Source: Luteococcus sp048595755 (lineage in GTDB: Bacteria > Actinomycetota > Actinomycetes > Propionibacteriales > Propionibacteriaceae). Taken from it: a DNA stretch of 64,000 bases. Made by a program: the position numbers and the translations under genes. Numbering within the stretch: position 1 is the stretch's first letter; the number at the start of each line of letters is the position of its first letter. Shown here one piece after another: positions 48,526 through 56,970 of this stretch. The stretch lies in assembly GCF_048595755.1 (NCBI RefSeq), contig NZ_CP184360.1, positions 2,232,001 through 2,296,000 of the forward strand, read 5' to 3'. The notes below the pieces were generated by a model. That model made no database searches. It had not been told where the DNA came from and worked only from the letters and a program-made list of their open reading frames with translations.

Positions 48526-49628
48526 TGAACCCAGACCTGGTTCCCGACAACGACTACCTGCTGCTCACCCCCGGGCCACTGTCCACCAGCAAGCGGGTCC
48601 GCGCGGCCATGCTGCAGGACTGGTGCACCTGGGACGACAGCTACAACCAGCTCACCCAGCAGGTGCGCTCCCGGCTGGTGGAGCTGGCCGGTTCTGACGA
48701 GTACGTCGCGGTTCCGATGCAGGGCAGCGGCAGCTTCGTCGTGGAATCCCTGCTGGGATCGGTGGTGGGGCCGGACCACGCCCTCCTGGTGCTGGCCAAC
48801 GGCGCCTACGGCCGACGCATCGGACAGATCTGCCAGGTCCTGGGCATCTCCCACCACATGGTCGACGTCGGTGACGTCGGGGTCGTCGACGCCGAGGTGG
48901 CGCACCGCGGGCTGGCCGAGTTCCCCCAGGCCACCCACGTCGCGGTGGTGCACTGCGAGACCACCACCGGTGTGCTGAACCCACTGGACGAGGTGGCGCC
49001 GGTGGTGACGGCCTCCGGCCGCAAGCTCCTGGTGGATGCCATGTCCAGCTTTGGCGGCGTGCCGATCGACCTGGCGGGCCTGGGCATCGACCACCTGGTC
49101 TCCAGCGCCAACAAGTGCATCCAGGGCGTGCCCGGTTTCGGCTTCGTGCTCTCGCGCCGCACCGAGCTGGAGCAGGTGCAGCACGCCCCGCGCTCGCTGG
49201 CACTCGACCTGGTGGGGCAGTGGCGCGCCATGGAGCAGGGCGAGGGCAAGTGGCGCTTCACCTCGCCGACCCATGTGGTGCATGCCTTCGCCGAGGCGCT
49301 GACCGAGCTGGCCGAGGAGGGCGGCGTCGAGGCTCGCCATGATCGCCTGGCCCGCAACCAGGTCACGCTCGTCGAGGGGCTGGCCGCACTGGGCCTGCAT
49401 CCCGTGGTGGAGCGCCGATTCCAGTCACCGGTGATCACCGCCTTCCGCTACCCCGAGGGCCCCTTCGACTTCGCAGCGCTCTACCAAGGGCTCAAGCGGG
49501 AGGGATTCGTCATCTACCCGGGCAAGGTGAGCCAGCTGGTCACCTTCCGGGTGGGGACGATCGGGGACGTGCAGCCTGCCGACATCGACCGGCTGTGCGC
49601 CGCCTTCGCCCGGCTGCGCCACTGGTGA
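48522..49628 (+). CDS. phnW: 2-aminoethylphosphonate-pyruvate transaminase
   Basis: 368-aa fold-type I PLP aminotransferase. LLLTPGPLSTS at the N-terminus, D172 (LVDAMSSFGG) and Schiff-base lysine K198 (SSANKCIQGVPGFGF) are signature features. It converts 2-aminoethylphosphonate and pyruvate to phosphonoacetaldehyde and alanine. The ATG overlaps the upstream stop; a second ATG follows directly. It ends the phosphonate operon. Confidence 0.93.
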   Translation: MMNPDLVPDNDYLLLTPGPLSTSKRVRAAMLQDWCTWDDSYNQLTQQVRSRLVELAGSDEYVAVPMQGSGSFVVESLLGSVVGPDHALLVLANGAYGRRIGQICQVLGISHHMVDVGDVGVVDAEVAHRGLAEFPQATHVAVVHCETTTGVLNPLDEVAPVVTASGRKLLVDAMSSFGGVPIDLAGLGIDHLVSSANKCIQGVPGFGFVLSRRTELEQVQHAPRSLALDLVGQWRAMEQGEGKWRFTSPTHVVHAFAEALTELAEEGGVEARHDRLARNQVTLVEGLAALGLHPVVERRFQSPVITAFRYPEGPFDFAALYQGLKREGFVIYPGKVSQLVTFRVGTIGDVQPADIDRLCAAFARLRHW

Positions 49629-49731
49629 GTGCTTGGGGCGGGTGACATCTGCCACTGGGGATGCTGGGTGCGGCGGCCCCGAACTGTCGTACCCAGATGG
49701 CAGGATGGGGTGAAAACCGAGGAGGCCAGCC

Positions 49732-50700
49732 ATGCGAGTTATTGCCATTGCCGTCGTCAGCGAGAACGGCGTGATCGGTGACGGCAAGGACCAGCCCTTC
49801 AAGTTCGGTGAGGACTGGGCGCGGTTCAAGGCGACCACCATGGGTCACCCCATCATCGTGGGCCGCCACACGCATGAGGCCATCGGGGGTTATCTGCCCG
49901 GACGCACCACCATCGTCGTGAGCCGGGATCCCGAGCAGATCGAGCTCAGCGACGACCCCGATGCGCCCAGCTTCGCCGTCGGTTCGGTGGAACTCGCCCT
50001 TGAGCTGGCCGAATCCCTCGACGACGTGTGCTTCGTCTGTGGTGGTGGCCAGGTCTACGAGAACGCATGGGAGTACCTCACCGAACTCGACATCACCCAG
50101 GTGCACGAGACCGCCGAGGGAAGCGTGCATTTTCCCGAGATCGACCCGGAGGACTGGCTGCTCCTGCACCGGGAACCGCGGGGACAGTTCGACTTCACCC
50201 GGCTCTTCCCGATCACCCGCACCGAACGGCTCACCCTGGTCCCGGTCGGCCCCGACGACCTGGACGACTGGGCACGCCTGTACTCCGCCTCCGACCTGCC
50301 CGAGGTGCCGATCGAGCGCCACCGCGTCGGCCTGGAGGCGAATGTGGAGCACTGGCTCAATGACGGACTGGGCTACTGGCTGGCCAAGGAAAGCCTGCAC
50401 GACCGTCCGGTGGGCGTCGGCGGAGTGCGGCGCAGCAAGGAGAACCCGGACGGCACCTGGAGCCTCTACTACCGATTCGAGCCGGACTCCCGCAACCAGG
50501 GTTATGCGGTGGAGATCGCCAAGGCGGGCATCGCGGCCCTGAAGGTGCTCGATCCGGATTCCGAGTTGCGTGCCGTGCTGCGTCCCGACAATGCCGCCGC
50601 CTGCGCGGTGGCAGAGAAGGTGGGGCTGCTTCCCACCGGCGAGACCAGCGACGAGCGCGGCCCGCTGCAGGTCTGGACCGCAGTGGTGGCCACCCTGTGA
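49732..50700 (+). CDS. Dihydrofolate reductase-GNAT acetyltransferase fusion
   Basis: 322 aa. Residues 1-160 form a DHFR domain: VIAIAVVSENGVIG, F23 and catalytic D28 (PFKFGEDWARFK), GHPIIVGRHTHEAIGGYLPGRTTIVVSR and FVCGGGQVYENAW. Residues about 162-322 form a GNAT domain (TERLTLVPVGPDDLDDWARLY... RFEPDSRNQGYAVEIAKAGIAAL... RAVLRPDNAAACAVAEKVGL), with RNQGYA in the acetyl-CoA loop position. The DHFR half should regenerate tetrahydrofolate for ThyA; the GNAT substrate is unknown. No other folA was seen in the window. A clean ribosome site (GAGGAGG) precedes the ATG. Confidence 0.87.
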   Translation: MRVIAIAVVSENGVIGDGKDQPFKFGEDWARFKATTMGHPIIVGRHTHEAIGGYLPGRTTIVVSRDPEQIELSDDPDAPSFAVGSVELALELAESLDDVCFVCGGGQVYENAWEYLTELDITQVHETAEGSVHFPEIDPEDWLLLHREPRGQFDFTRLFPITRTERLTLVPVGPDDLDDWARLYSASDLPEVPIERHRVGLEANVEHWLNDGLGYWLAKESLHDRPVGVGGVRRSKENPDGTWSLYYRFEPDSRNQGYAVEIAKAGIAALKVLDPDSELRAVLRPDNAAACAVAEKVGLLPTGETSDERGPLQVWTAVVATL

Positions 50701-50704
50701 CCGC

Positions 50705-52108
50705 GTGAGGTCCACCGCGAGCGTCCTGCACCTTGACCTGGACGCCTTCTTCGCGGCGGTGGAGCAACGAGACAAGCCGTCGCTGCGCGGCAAGCCGGTG
50801 ATCGTCGGAGGCGTGGGGCAGCGCGGCGTGGTCTCCACCGCCAGTTACGAGGCACGGGCCTTCGGGGTGCGCTCGGCGATGCCGTCCCACGAGGCCCGTC
50901 GCAAGGCTCCCCATGCCGCCTTCCTCGGCGGCCGCTTCGACGCCTACCGGCAGTCGAGCCGGATCGTGATGGGACTGCTGCACGAGCTGTCACCCCTGGT
51001 GGAGCCGTTGAGCATCGACGAGGCCTTCGTCGACCTGGAAGCCGGTGGCCACGACTGTCGTGACCTGGATGCCCTGCGCGCCCTGGGGCAGAAGTTGCGG
51101 GCAGACCTGTTCGAACGCACCGAGGGGCTGACGGCGAGCGTGGGGATGGGATCGAGCAAGTTCATCGCCAAGGTGGCCAGCGAGATGGCCAAACCCAATG
51201 GCCTGGTGGTGGTGCCGCCGGGCAGCGAGGTGGAGGTCATCTCGCCACTGTCGGCCCGGGCGGTGCCCGGAGTGGGCCCGGTGACCATGGAGAAACTCGA
51301 CCGGCTGGGCATCCGCACCGTCGCCGACCTGCAGCGCGCCGAGGTGCAGGAGCTTTCGCGCGAGGTGGGACGCAGCTGGGGCCCGGCGCTGCACGAGCTG
51401 GCCTTCGCGCGAGACGACCGCCCGGTGGGTCCCCATCGGGAGGCGAAGTCGATCTCGGTGGAGGACACCTTCGAGTCCGACCTGACCGATCGCGCGGACT
51501 TGGAGGCCATCGCCTCGCGTGACGCGGCGATCGTCGCCGGACGCCTGAGGGCTTCCGGGCAGTTCGCCCGCACCATCACCCTCAAGGTGCGATTGGGTGA
51601 CTTCACCACCTGGACCCGCTCGCGCACCCTCAACGGCGCCACCGACTCCACCGAGCGCATCTCCCAGGTGGCCCGGGAACTGCTCGATGCGCTCGACGTG
51701 CGAGAGGGAATCCGGCTCTTGGGCGTGGGCGTCGCGAACTTCACCCAGGCCGCGCAGGAGGAATTGTTCGTGCTGGAGGGCGACGACGTGGTGGTCACCG
51801 AGGAACGCACCACCACCGAGGCGCCGCAACAGCGTCGGCGAGGACGAGGGGAGTGGAGCCCCGGCAGCGAGGTGGAACACCCCGAACACGGCCGTGGCTG
51901 GGTCTGGGGCTCCGGTCTGGGACGCGTCACGGTGCGCTTCGAGACCCGCCTGACCGGCGTCGGGCCAGTGCGCACCTTCCGCACCGACGACGAGGCGCTG
52001 ACCCGCCCCGACGGCCCGCTCCCGATGGCCTGGGACAGTGCCTCGGCCGAGCCTGGTTCCCCGCCGGCCGAGTCTGGTTCCCCGCCGGCCGAGCCTGTCG
52101 AGGCCTAA
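50705..52108 (+). CDS. dinB: DNA polymerase IV
   Basis: 467-aa Y-family translesion polymerase. Catalytic acidic residues D11 (LDLDAFFAAVEQ), D105 and E106 (SIDEAFVDLE); thumb and little-finger regions follow, with GIRLLGVGVANFT near 345. From about 370 it extends into a region with a UvrD-type tail-like segment (GSEVEHPEHGRGWVWGSGLGRVTVRF). The last 22 codons are made of two 21-base repeats plus a dispersed-repeat copy. GTG start at 50705, 4 bases after the DHFR-GNAT stop. Confidence 0.93.
   Translation: MRSTASVLHLDLDAFFAAVEQRDKPSLRGKPVIVGGVGQRGVVSTASYEARAFGVRSAMPSHEARRKAPHAAFLGGRFDAYRQSSRIVMGLLHELSPLVEPLSIDEAFVDLEAGGHDCRDLDALRALGQKLRADLFERTEGLTASVGMGSSKFIAKVASEMAKPNGLVVVPPGSEVEVISPLSARAVPGVGPVTMEKLDRLGIRTVADLQRAEVQELSREVGRSWGPALHELAFARDDRPVGPHREAKSISVEDTFESDLTDRADLEAIASRDAAIVAGRLRASGQFARTITLKVRLGDFTTWTRSRTLNGATDSTERISQVARELLDALDVREGIRLLGVGVANFTQAAQEELFVLEGDDVVVTEERTTTEAPQQRRRGRGEWSPGSEVEHPEHGRGWVWGSGLGRVTVRFETRLTGVGPVRTFRTDDEALTRPDGPLPMAWDSASAEPGSPPAESGSPPAEPVEA
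52045..52105 (+). repeat. Tandem and dispersed repeats forming the dinB 3' end
   Basis: Two 21-base units (52045-52065, 52066-52086; one difference) each begin GGCCGAG-CTGGTTCC, followed by GGCCGAGCCTGTCGAGGCC (52087-52105), a full copy of the dispersed element. In frame they encode AEPGSPP, AESGSPP and AEPVEA, immediately followed by the dinB stop. Confidence 0.85.
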
Positions 52109-53418
52109 GGCTTCGCCACGCGTCCGAGGAAGAGCGGCGTGGCGCTCTGGCGGTCGAAGATGACGTACCAGAAGGGGCGGTCGAGCACGAGCTCGTGCTG
52201 CTCCTCCGGCTCTTTCACCGAGGTGGCCCCCACGGTCAGGGCGGTGGCGGCCGCCGCCTCGGTACCCTTCTCGTCGACGGAGATCCACGTCTTCTGCACC
52301 GCCGCGGTCACGGCCAGCTCCTCGTCGCGGATTCCGGTCAGGTCGACGTCGGAGTCCCCGACGAACAGGTGCCTGACCCCCATCTTCCGCAGCGGTTCCT
52401 GAAGCGCGATCTCCTGTTCGTGCTGCCACAGCGGCACGGTGAGCCGCACCTGTGCGCGTCGCCAGCCGGTGAGCATGCGGTGCAGGCCACCCGCGGCCCA
52501 GACGTCCAGCAGCGGCTCGTCCTTGCCCTCTTCCGGCAGCACGAGCGCCATCGCCAGGTCACCGCCCAGGTAGTCCAGGACGCTGGCCTGCCAGCCCGGC
52601 CCGTCGGCCCAGAGCTTGCTGCTTGCGCGGAAGGATTCCACCGGCGTCGTGGTGGAGTCGTCATGGGTGAAGCTCAGTTTCTCGCCGCGGCTGAACTCCT
52701 CGGCCCAGGGCGCCTTGAACCAGATGGCATTGGTCACCACCAGCCGGGTCTCCGACGTGATTGCCTCGGCGGTGACCAGGTCCTTGATGCGGTCATTGGT
52801 GCGTTCGGCCGCCCAGTCGTTGATGGCATCGGCGGCTTGCTGCGAGGCGGTGAAGTCGACGCCGTGCACACCCGAGCCGTACCAACGGGCGCAGGCCTCC
52901 AGGAAGGTCTTCCTGACCGGTGTTGCCTGTTGCGCCCACAGGGCATTGGACACCTCGAGGGCCACCTCTCCGCTGCGCTGGCCGCTCTCCACCTTGCGGT
53001 TGCGCGAGGCCAGTGCCTGCTGCACGGCCCCCAGCTGGGAGTTCAGCTCGTCCAAGCTGCCGAAGCCCAGCAGGGATAGCAGGTCGCTGAGGCTTTCGGC
53101 CTTGGCGCCGTTGGCGAGCATGGCCAGGGGCAGCGCCAGCGAGGTGGGGGAGACCAACAGGTCACCGTCGTGGTCCAGGGACTTGGCCAGCCAAGCTGCG
53201 AAGGTGCACGCGGCCTCACCAGTGGCTTCCGTCGCCTTCCCCGGCTGTTGGGCCAGCTCTGCCTTCGTCTCGCCGGCGCCCAGCAGCACCATGCCGGCCG
53301 GTACCGTCGTGGACGGCGTGGGAGCAGGTTCTGGCTTCCGCGGACCGCAGGCGGTCAACGGGGCAGCGATGGCAAGGGCGGACAGCCCCAACAGGTGGCG
53401 GCGATGCATGCCCTCCAT
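52105..53418 (-). CDS. Serpin with lipoprotein/Tat-type signal
   Basis: 437 aa. The N-terminus HRRHLLGLSALAIAAPLTAC is a lipoprotein signal with twin Arg, followed by a Pro-rich tether. The rest is a serpin fold: VSPTSLALPLAMLANGA, VTNAIWFKAPWAEEF, and a reactive-centre hinge EKGTEAAAATALTVGATSV of inhibitory type, ending LDRPFWYVIFDRQSATPLFLGRVAKP. The Ala-rich hinge suggests a real protease inhibitor anchored outside the membrane. The target is unknown; P1 lies in the ATSVKEPEE region. Its stop overlaps the dinB stop. Start could be 53418 or 53409. Confidence 0.88.
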   Translation of the reverse strand: MEGMHRRHLLGLSALAIAAPLTACGPRKPEPAPTPSTTVPAGMVLLGAGETKAELAQQPGKATEATGEAACTFAAWLAKSLDHDGDLLVSPTSLALPLAMLANGAKAESLSDLLSLLGFGSLDELNSQLGAVQQALASRNRKVESGQRSGEVALEVSNALWAQQATPVRKTFLEACARWYGSGVHGVDFTASQQAADAINDWAAERTNDRIKDLVTAEAITSETRLVVTNAIWFKAPWAEEFSRGEKLSFTHDDSTTTPVESFRASSKLWADGPGWQASVLDYLGGDLAMALVLPEEGKDEPLLDVWAAGGLHRMLTGWRRAQVRLTVPLWQHEQEIALQEPLRKMGVRHLFVGDSDVDLTGIRDEELAVTAAVQKTWISVDEKGTEAAAATALTVGATSVKEPEEQHELVLDRPFWYVIFDRQSATPLFLGRVAKP

Positions 53419-53554
53419 GGTGCCAGCGCGAGGGTCCCCACGGCCCGTGGCGCTGTTCGCGGCCACAACACCGGATGGTCGACGGTGGTTCAAGTGAGCT
53501 TCACATCGGTGGTCTTGGCTGGTGTGACACCCCCCTCACACAGGAGAACGAACC

Positions 53555-54886
53555 ATGGAACTCGACCGTCGAACAGTCCTCTCCGCCGCCGGGCTCTCGG
53601 CCGCCGGAGCCGTCGGAAGCCAGTTCATCCAGGCAGACCAGGCCTTCGCGAAGGCACACCGACCGGGGCACCGGCCGCTGCCGGTGGCACCCAAGATCAA
53701 TGCTCGTCGGCTGGCCCGCCATGAGCCCTACTGGGCGCGGGTTCGTCGTGAATATGACGTCCCCCGTGACTACGTGAACTATGAGAACGGCTACTTCGGG
53801 ACGATGCCCGTGCGGGTGCGTGACGAGTTCCAGCACTGGGCCGACGTGCTGGCGCGCGATTCCTCCTACTTCATGCGCACCGAATTCGGAGCCAAGCAGG
53901 AGGCGGCCCGCAAGCGAGTGGCACGGCTGGTGGGTGCCGACCTGGACGAGGTCGTGTTCACCCGCGGTGCCACTGAAGCCCTGCAGAAGCTGATCGGCGG
54001 TTACAACCAGCTCAAGCCGGGTGACCAGGTGTTGTATGCAGACCTGGACTACGACTCGATGCAGTACGCCATGGAGGACCTTCGTGCCCGTCGCGGTGCC
54101 GAGGTGGTGAAGCGAGCCATCCCGGAGCCGGCCACCCATGAGAACGTGCTGGACTTCTACCGCACCTTCCTCAAGGACCACCCCCGCGCCAAGCTGCTGC
54201 TGATCACCCATCTGTCGCATCGCACGGGCCTGGTGGTCCCGGTGCGGGAGATCGTCGAGATGGCCGAGGAGCGCGGCGTGGACGTGGTGGTGGATGCCGC
54301 CCACTCGATCGGCCAGATGGACGTGGATGCCCACAAGCTCGGTGCCGCCTTCATCGGCTACAACCTGCACAAGTGGATCAGCGCCCCGATGGGGCTTGGC
54401 GTGATGTACATCCGCAAGGACAAGCTGGCCAGCATCGATCGTGACCACGGAGACCTGGACTACCCCGAGACCGACATTCGCTCACGGGTGCACACCGGCA
54501 CCACCACCTCGTCGAACCTGCTGGCTCTGGAGGTGGCCCTCGACTTCCACGAGGCCCTGGGCCTGGAGAACGTGCACCGTCGCCTGCAATACCTGCGTGA
54601 CCGTTGGGTGGAACAGGTGCTGGACGTGCCGCGACTGCAGATCCTCACCCCGCAGGATGACCGGATGTACGGCGCGCTGACCGCCTTCCGCATCGAGGGC
54701 CGAGTGACCAAGGCAGACTCGACCGCGATCACCAGTTGGTTGATGGACAACCATCGCGTCTTCACCGTGCGGCGTGGGGGAGTGTCCAAGGGAGAGGTGG
54801 TCCGGGTCACTCCGGGCATCTACTCCACCCGTCGCGACAGCGACCGGTTGGCACGAGCCCTGCAGCAGATCACCAAGGTCTTCTGA
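53555..54886 (+). CDS. Tat-signal class V aminotransferase-fold PLP enzyme
   Basis: 443 aa. The signal peptide (LDRRTVLSAAGLSAAGAVGSQF...AFAKA) has a twin-arginine motif. The mature protein is a class V PLP enzyme like isopenicillin-N epimerase/cysteine desulfurase: FTRGATEALQKLIGGYN, D247 (VVDAAHSIGQMD) and K273 (YNLHKWISAPMG), then VHTGTTTSSN. An exported PLP enzyme must fold with cofactor before Tat export. Reaction unknown. ACAGGAGAACG precedes the ATG. Confidence 0.85.
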   Translation: MELDRRTVLSAAGLSAAGAVGSQFIQADQAFAKAHRPGHRPLPVAPKINARRLARHEPYWARVRREYDVPRDYVNYENGYFGTMPVRVRDEFQHWADVLARDSSYFMRTEFGAKQEAARKRVARLVGADLDEVVFTRGATEALQKLIGGYNQLKPGDQVLYADLDYDSMQYAMEDLRARRGAEVVKRAIPEPATHENVLDFYRTFLKDHPRAKLLLITHLSHRTGLVVPVREIVEMAEERGVDVVVDAAHSIGQMDVDAHKLGAAFIGYNLHKWISAPMGLGVMYIRKDKLASIDRDHGDLDYPETDIRSRVHTGTTTSSNLLALEVALDFHEALGLENVHRRLQYLRDRWVEQVLDVPRLQILTPQDDRMYGALTAFRIEGRVTKADSTAITSWLMDNHRVFTVRRGGVSKGEVVRVTPGIYSTRRDSDRLARALQQITKVF

Positions 54887-54915
54887 TCGGCTGGGTGTCT
54901 GGCAGGAGTGGTTGC

Positions 54916-56082
54916 TCACAGGCGCTTCTGCCAGGCGCCTTCGGTCACACCCGCCACGAAGCCCAGCTGATCGTTGATCGCGAGCATCCAGCGGTTCTCC
55001 CCGGCATTCCAGGTGTGGAGCCGTCGTCGTTGGCGGAAGTGCTCGCCCACCGCTCGATGGTTCTTGATCTTGGTGAGCAGCCCCAACCGATGCCCCCGGT
55101 GCCCGGCATCGACGACGGTGTGCTGTTGGTAGCAGACCTCATCGTGCGCGGGATCGGTGGTGATGTTCGTGGAGGCGGCCATCGCCCCGCTGGCAAGGTC
55201 CATGGCCACGGTGGTGAGGCTGCGCACCCCGGTGGCTCGTCGCGCTTCCTCGGCCCGACGCACGCGCTGTGGCGTCCAGTCTTCCGGTTCGGAGTCGAGC
55301 CCGGCGCTGGGCATCTCCTCGGTGAAGTGGCGCATCATGGCCGCGAAGGGCTCCAGCAATTCCTCCGGAAGCTCGTCGACGATGGTGCGCAGCTGGTAAC
55401 CCTCCGCATGGGGCAGCGACTGGTTCCACAGCTGCTCCAGGACGTCGTCGTCACCCGGCAGCGGGCAGACGGAATGGCGCTCGCACTGCTCCAGGGCATA
55501 GCCGTGGGCCAGGGCGAAGGCGGTGGCCGGGTCGTCGAGGGCGATGGTGCCGAAGCCGGTGGGTGGGCTCAGGGTGGGCTGCCGGCCCGAACCCTGCTCG
55601 CCGGGGACCTGGGGATGGTCCGTCCAGCACTGCAGCGTGGTGCAGCCGCGCCCTGCCGCCACCTGCTCGGCGGCCTGCAGCAGGAGTCGTCCCACGCCAC
55701 GGCGACGATGCTCCCGGGCCACGACGACGTGCAGCTCGGCAAGCGTCGTGTTCTCGTGCACATGCCCGGTCAGGCCGGCAGCAGCCAGCACCCGCCCCCG
55801 TTCCGGGGCACGTTCTGCCTCCCAGCTGAGCTCGGGCAGGCCATGGGGCCCGACGGGGAGTTGATCGGCAGCCACCCCGTCGACGGCCACCAGGCTCACC
55901 CGCCAGGAATCCAGCTGGCGGCGCAGCGAATGGACGCCCAGGGCCAGTGGCATGTGGAAGTCGTCGGTCCCCAGCACGTCCAGGGCCTCGGCCAGTCGAA
56001 TCTGGTCGCTTTGCTCCATCACCCAGGACGGCTCGAAGCTGTCGCGGGTGGGAACTGCGATCTCGCAGACGATCATGGGCAT
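54916..56082 (-). CDS. Double GNAT-domain acetyltransferase
   Basis: 388 aa from ATG 56082 (the frame is open to 56151, across the tRNA-Leu promoter). Two GNAT-like halves: residues about 1-190 with LAELHVVVAREHRRRGVGRLLLQAAEQVA, a good acetyl-CoA loop; and about 200-388 with CYQQHTVVDAGHRGHRLGLLTKIKNHRAV. The ending TWNAGENRWMLAINDQLGFVAGV is common to this actinobacterial GNAT type. Length and layout resemble tandem-GNAT enzymes, but this does not look like mycothiol synthase. Substrate unknown. Confidence 0.8.
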   Translation of the reverse strand: MPMIVCEIAVPTRDSFEPSWVMEQSDQIRLAEALDVLGTDDFHMPLALGVHSLRRQLDSWRVSLVAVDGVAADQLPVGPHGLPELSWEAERAPERGRVLAAAGLTGHVHENTTLAELHVVVAREHRRRGVGRLLLQAAEQVAAGRGCTTLQCWTDHPQVPGEQGSGRQPTLSPPTGFGTIALDDPATAFALAHGYALEQCERHSVCPLPGDDDVLEQLWNQSLPHAEGYQLRTIVDELPEELLEPFAAMMRHFTEEMPSAGLDSEPEDWTPQRVRRAEEARRATGVRSLTTVAMDLASGAMAASTNITTDPAHDEVCYQQHTVVDAGHRGHRLGLLTKIKNHRAVGEHFRQRRRLHTWNAGENRWMLAINDQLGFVAGVTEGAWQKRL

Positions 56083-56154
56083 CACCCTGCCGGGTCCGCC
56101 GATCGGGCGCCACCGAATTTCCCACCCCACATGTGCCCTAGACTGCTGCACCGA

Positions 56155-56236
56155 GCCGAAGTGGTGGAATTGGCAGACACGCAGGATTTAGGTTCCTGTG
56201 CCTTCGGGCGTGAGGGTTCAAGTCCCTTCTTCGGCA
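56155..56236 (+). tRNA. tRNA-Leu (UAG)
   Basis: An 82-base cloverleaf with a long variable arm. Acceptor GCCGAAG pairs with CTTCGGC; the anticodon stem CAGGA/TCCTG encloses TTTAGGT, giving anticodon UAG; T-arm AGGG-TTCAAGT-CCCT. Discriminator A; CCA is not encoded. TAGACT about 16 bases upstream is a likely -10. Confidence 0.96.
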
Positions 56237-56368
56237 CTCGATCAAGACATGGAATCGATCAAGACACTGAGCGATCACTGAACGCTTGGCGCCGATCGTT
56301 GGTCCTGCCCGGGTGGTGGGAGAGACTGGAAAGACCTGCCCCCTCCCCACAGATCGAGGCATTTCCCC

Positions 56369-56959
56369 ATGTCACGTACGGTTCGCATTCCTGCCTCGGC
56401 TCCCTATGAACTCCTCAGCCAGGCCATGCCGGACACGGTATGGGGGCGTCTGGAGGAGACCTCGCAACCGGTGGCCGTCTCCACAGTGTGGGGTGCGGCC
56501 AGCCGCGCCGGCGACCGCGCGACGGTATGGGTCTCCGATCCGCCCGAGGTGGCACGACGTGCCGCGGTGGGGGATCCGGAGCCACCGCGCCGCGGGTTGG
56601 GGAGGTTCTTCGGCGCGCCGGTGAAGGTGGTGCAACGCGAGCTGCGTGATTCCGACGTGGTGCTGGCCGTCCTGCTGGCCCTGCATCCCCGCGGTGGCGG
56701 CTGGCCCATCACCTCACTGCCCGCGAGCCTCCAGCTGAAGCTGGCCCACACCGTGGTGGACCACCGGCGTGGCGACGGACAGGACTGGCGCCCGCGCACC
56801 CAGCACGACATGGACGCCGTCGCCGAGCTGTTGTGCGCGATGGCGCGCTTCTTCCATCGCGATCCGAGCCCGGAGAACGAACAGCGCCTCCTCGACCTGG
56901 TCGAGCACTTGCCCGGGACGGTCGAAGAGGCGCAGGAGGTCATGGCCCGGTTGGGCTGA
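56369..56959 (+). CDS. Hypothetical protein
   Basis: 196 aa, no family recognised and no signal or membrane segment. The C-terminal half contains a helical stretch (WPITSLPASLQLKLAHTVVDHRRG... HDMDAVAELLCAMARFFHRDPSPENEQRLLDLVEHLPG). The N-terminal half is Arg/Pro/Ala-rich. It is supported as a gene by the high-GC codon pattern, an ATG with upstream spacing and position between tRNA-Leu and the convergent bcp. No separate promoter was identified in the 132 bases before it. Confidence 0.65.
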   Translation: MSRTVRIPASAPYELLSQAMPDTVWGRLEETSQPVAVSTVWGAASRAGDRATVWVSDPPEVARRAAVGDPEPPRRGLGRFFGAPVKVVQRELRDSDVVLAVLLALHPRGGGWPITSLPASLQLKLAHTVVDHRRGDGQDWRPRTQHDMDAVAELLCAMARFFHRDPSPENEQRLLDLVEHLPGTVEEAQEVMARLG

Positions 56960-56970
56960 CCAGGGTGGGG

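Noticed and set aside
56155..56368. Integration (att) site at tRNA-Leu
   Set aside because: No integrase, no direct repeat of the tRNA end and no phage-like genes lie beyond it.
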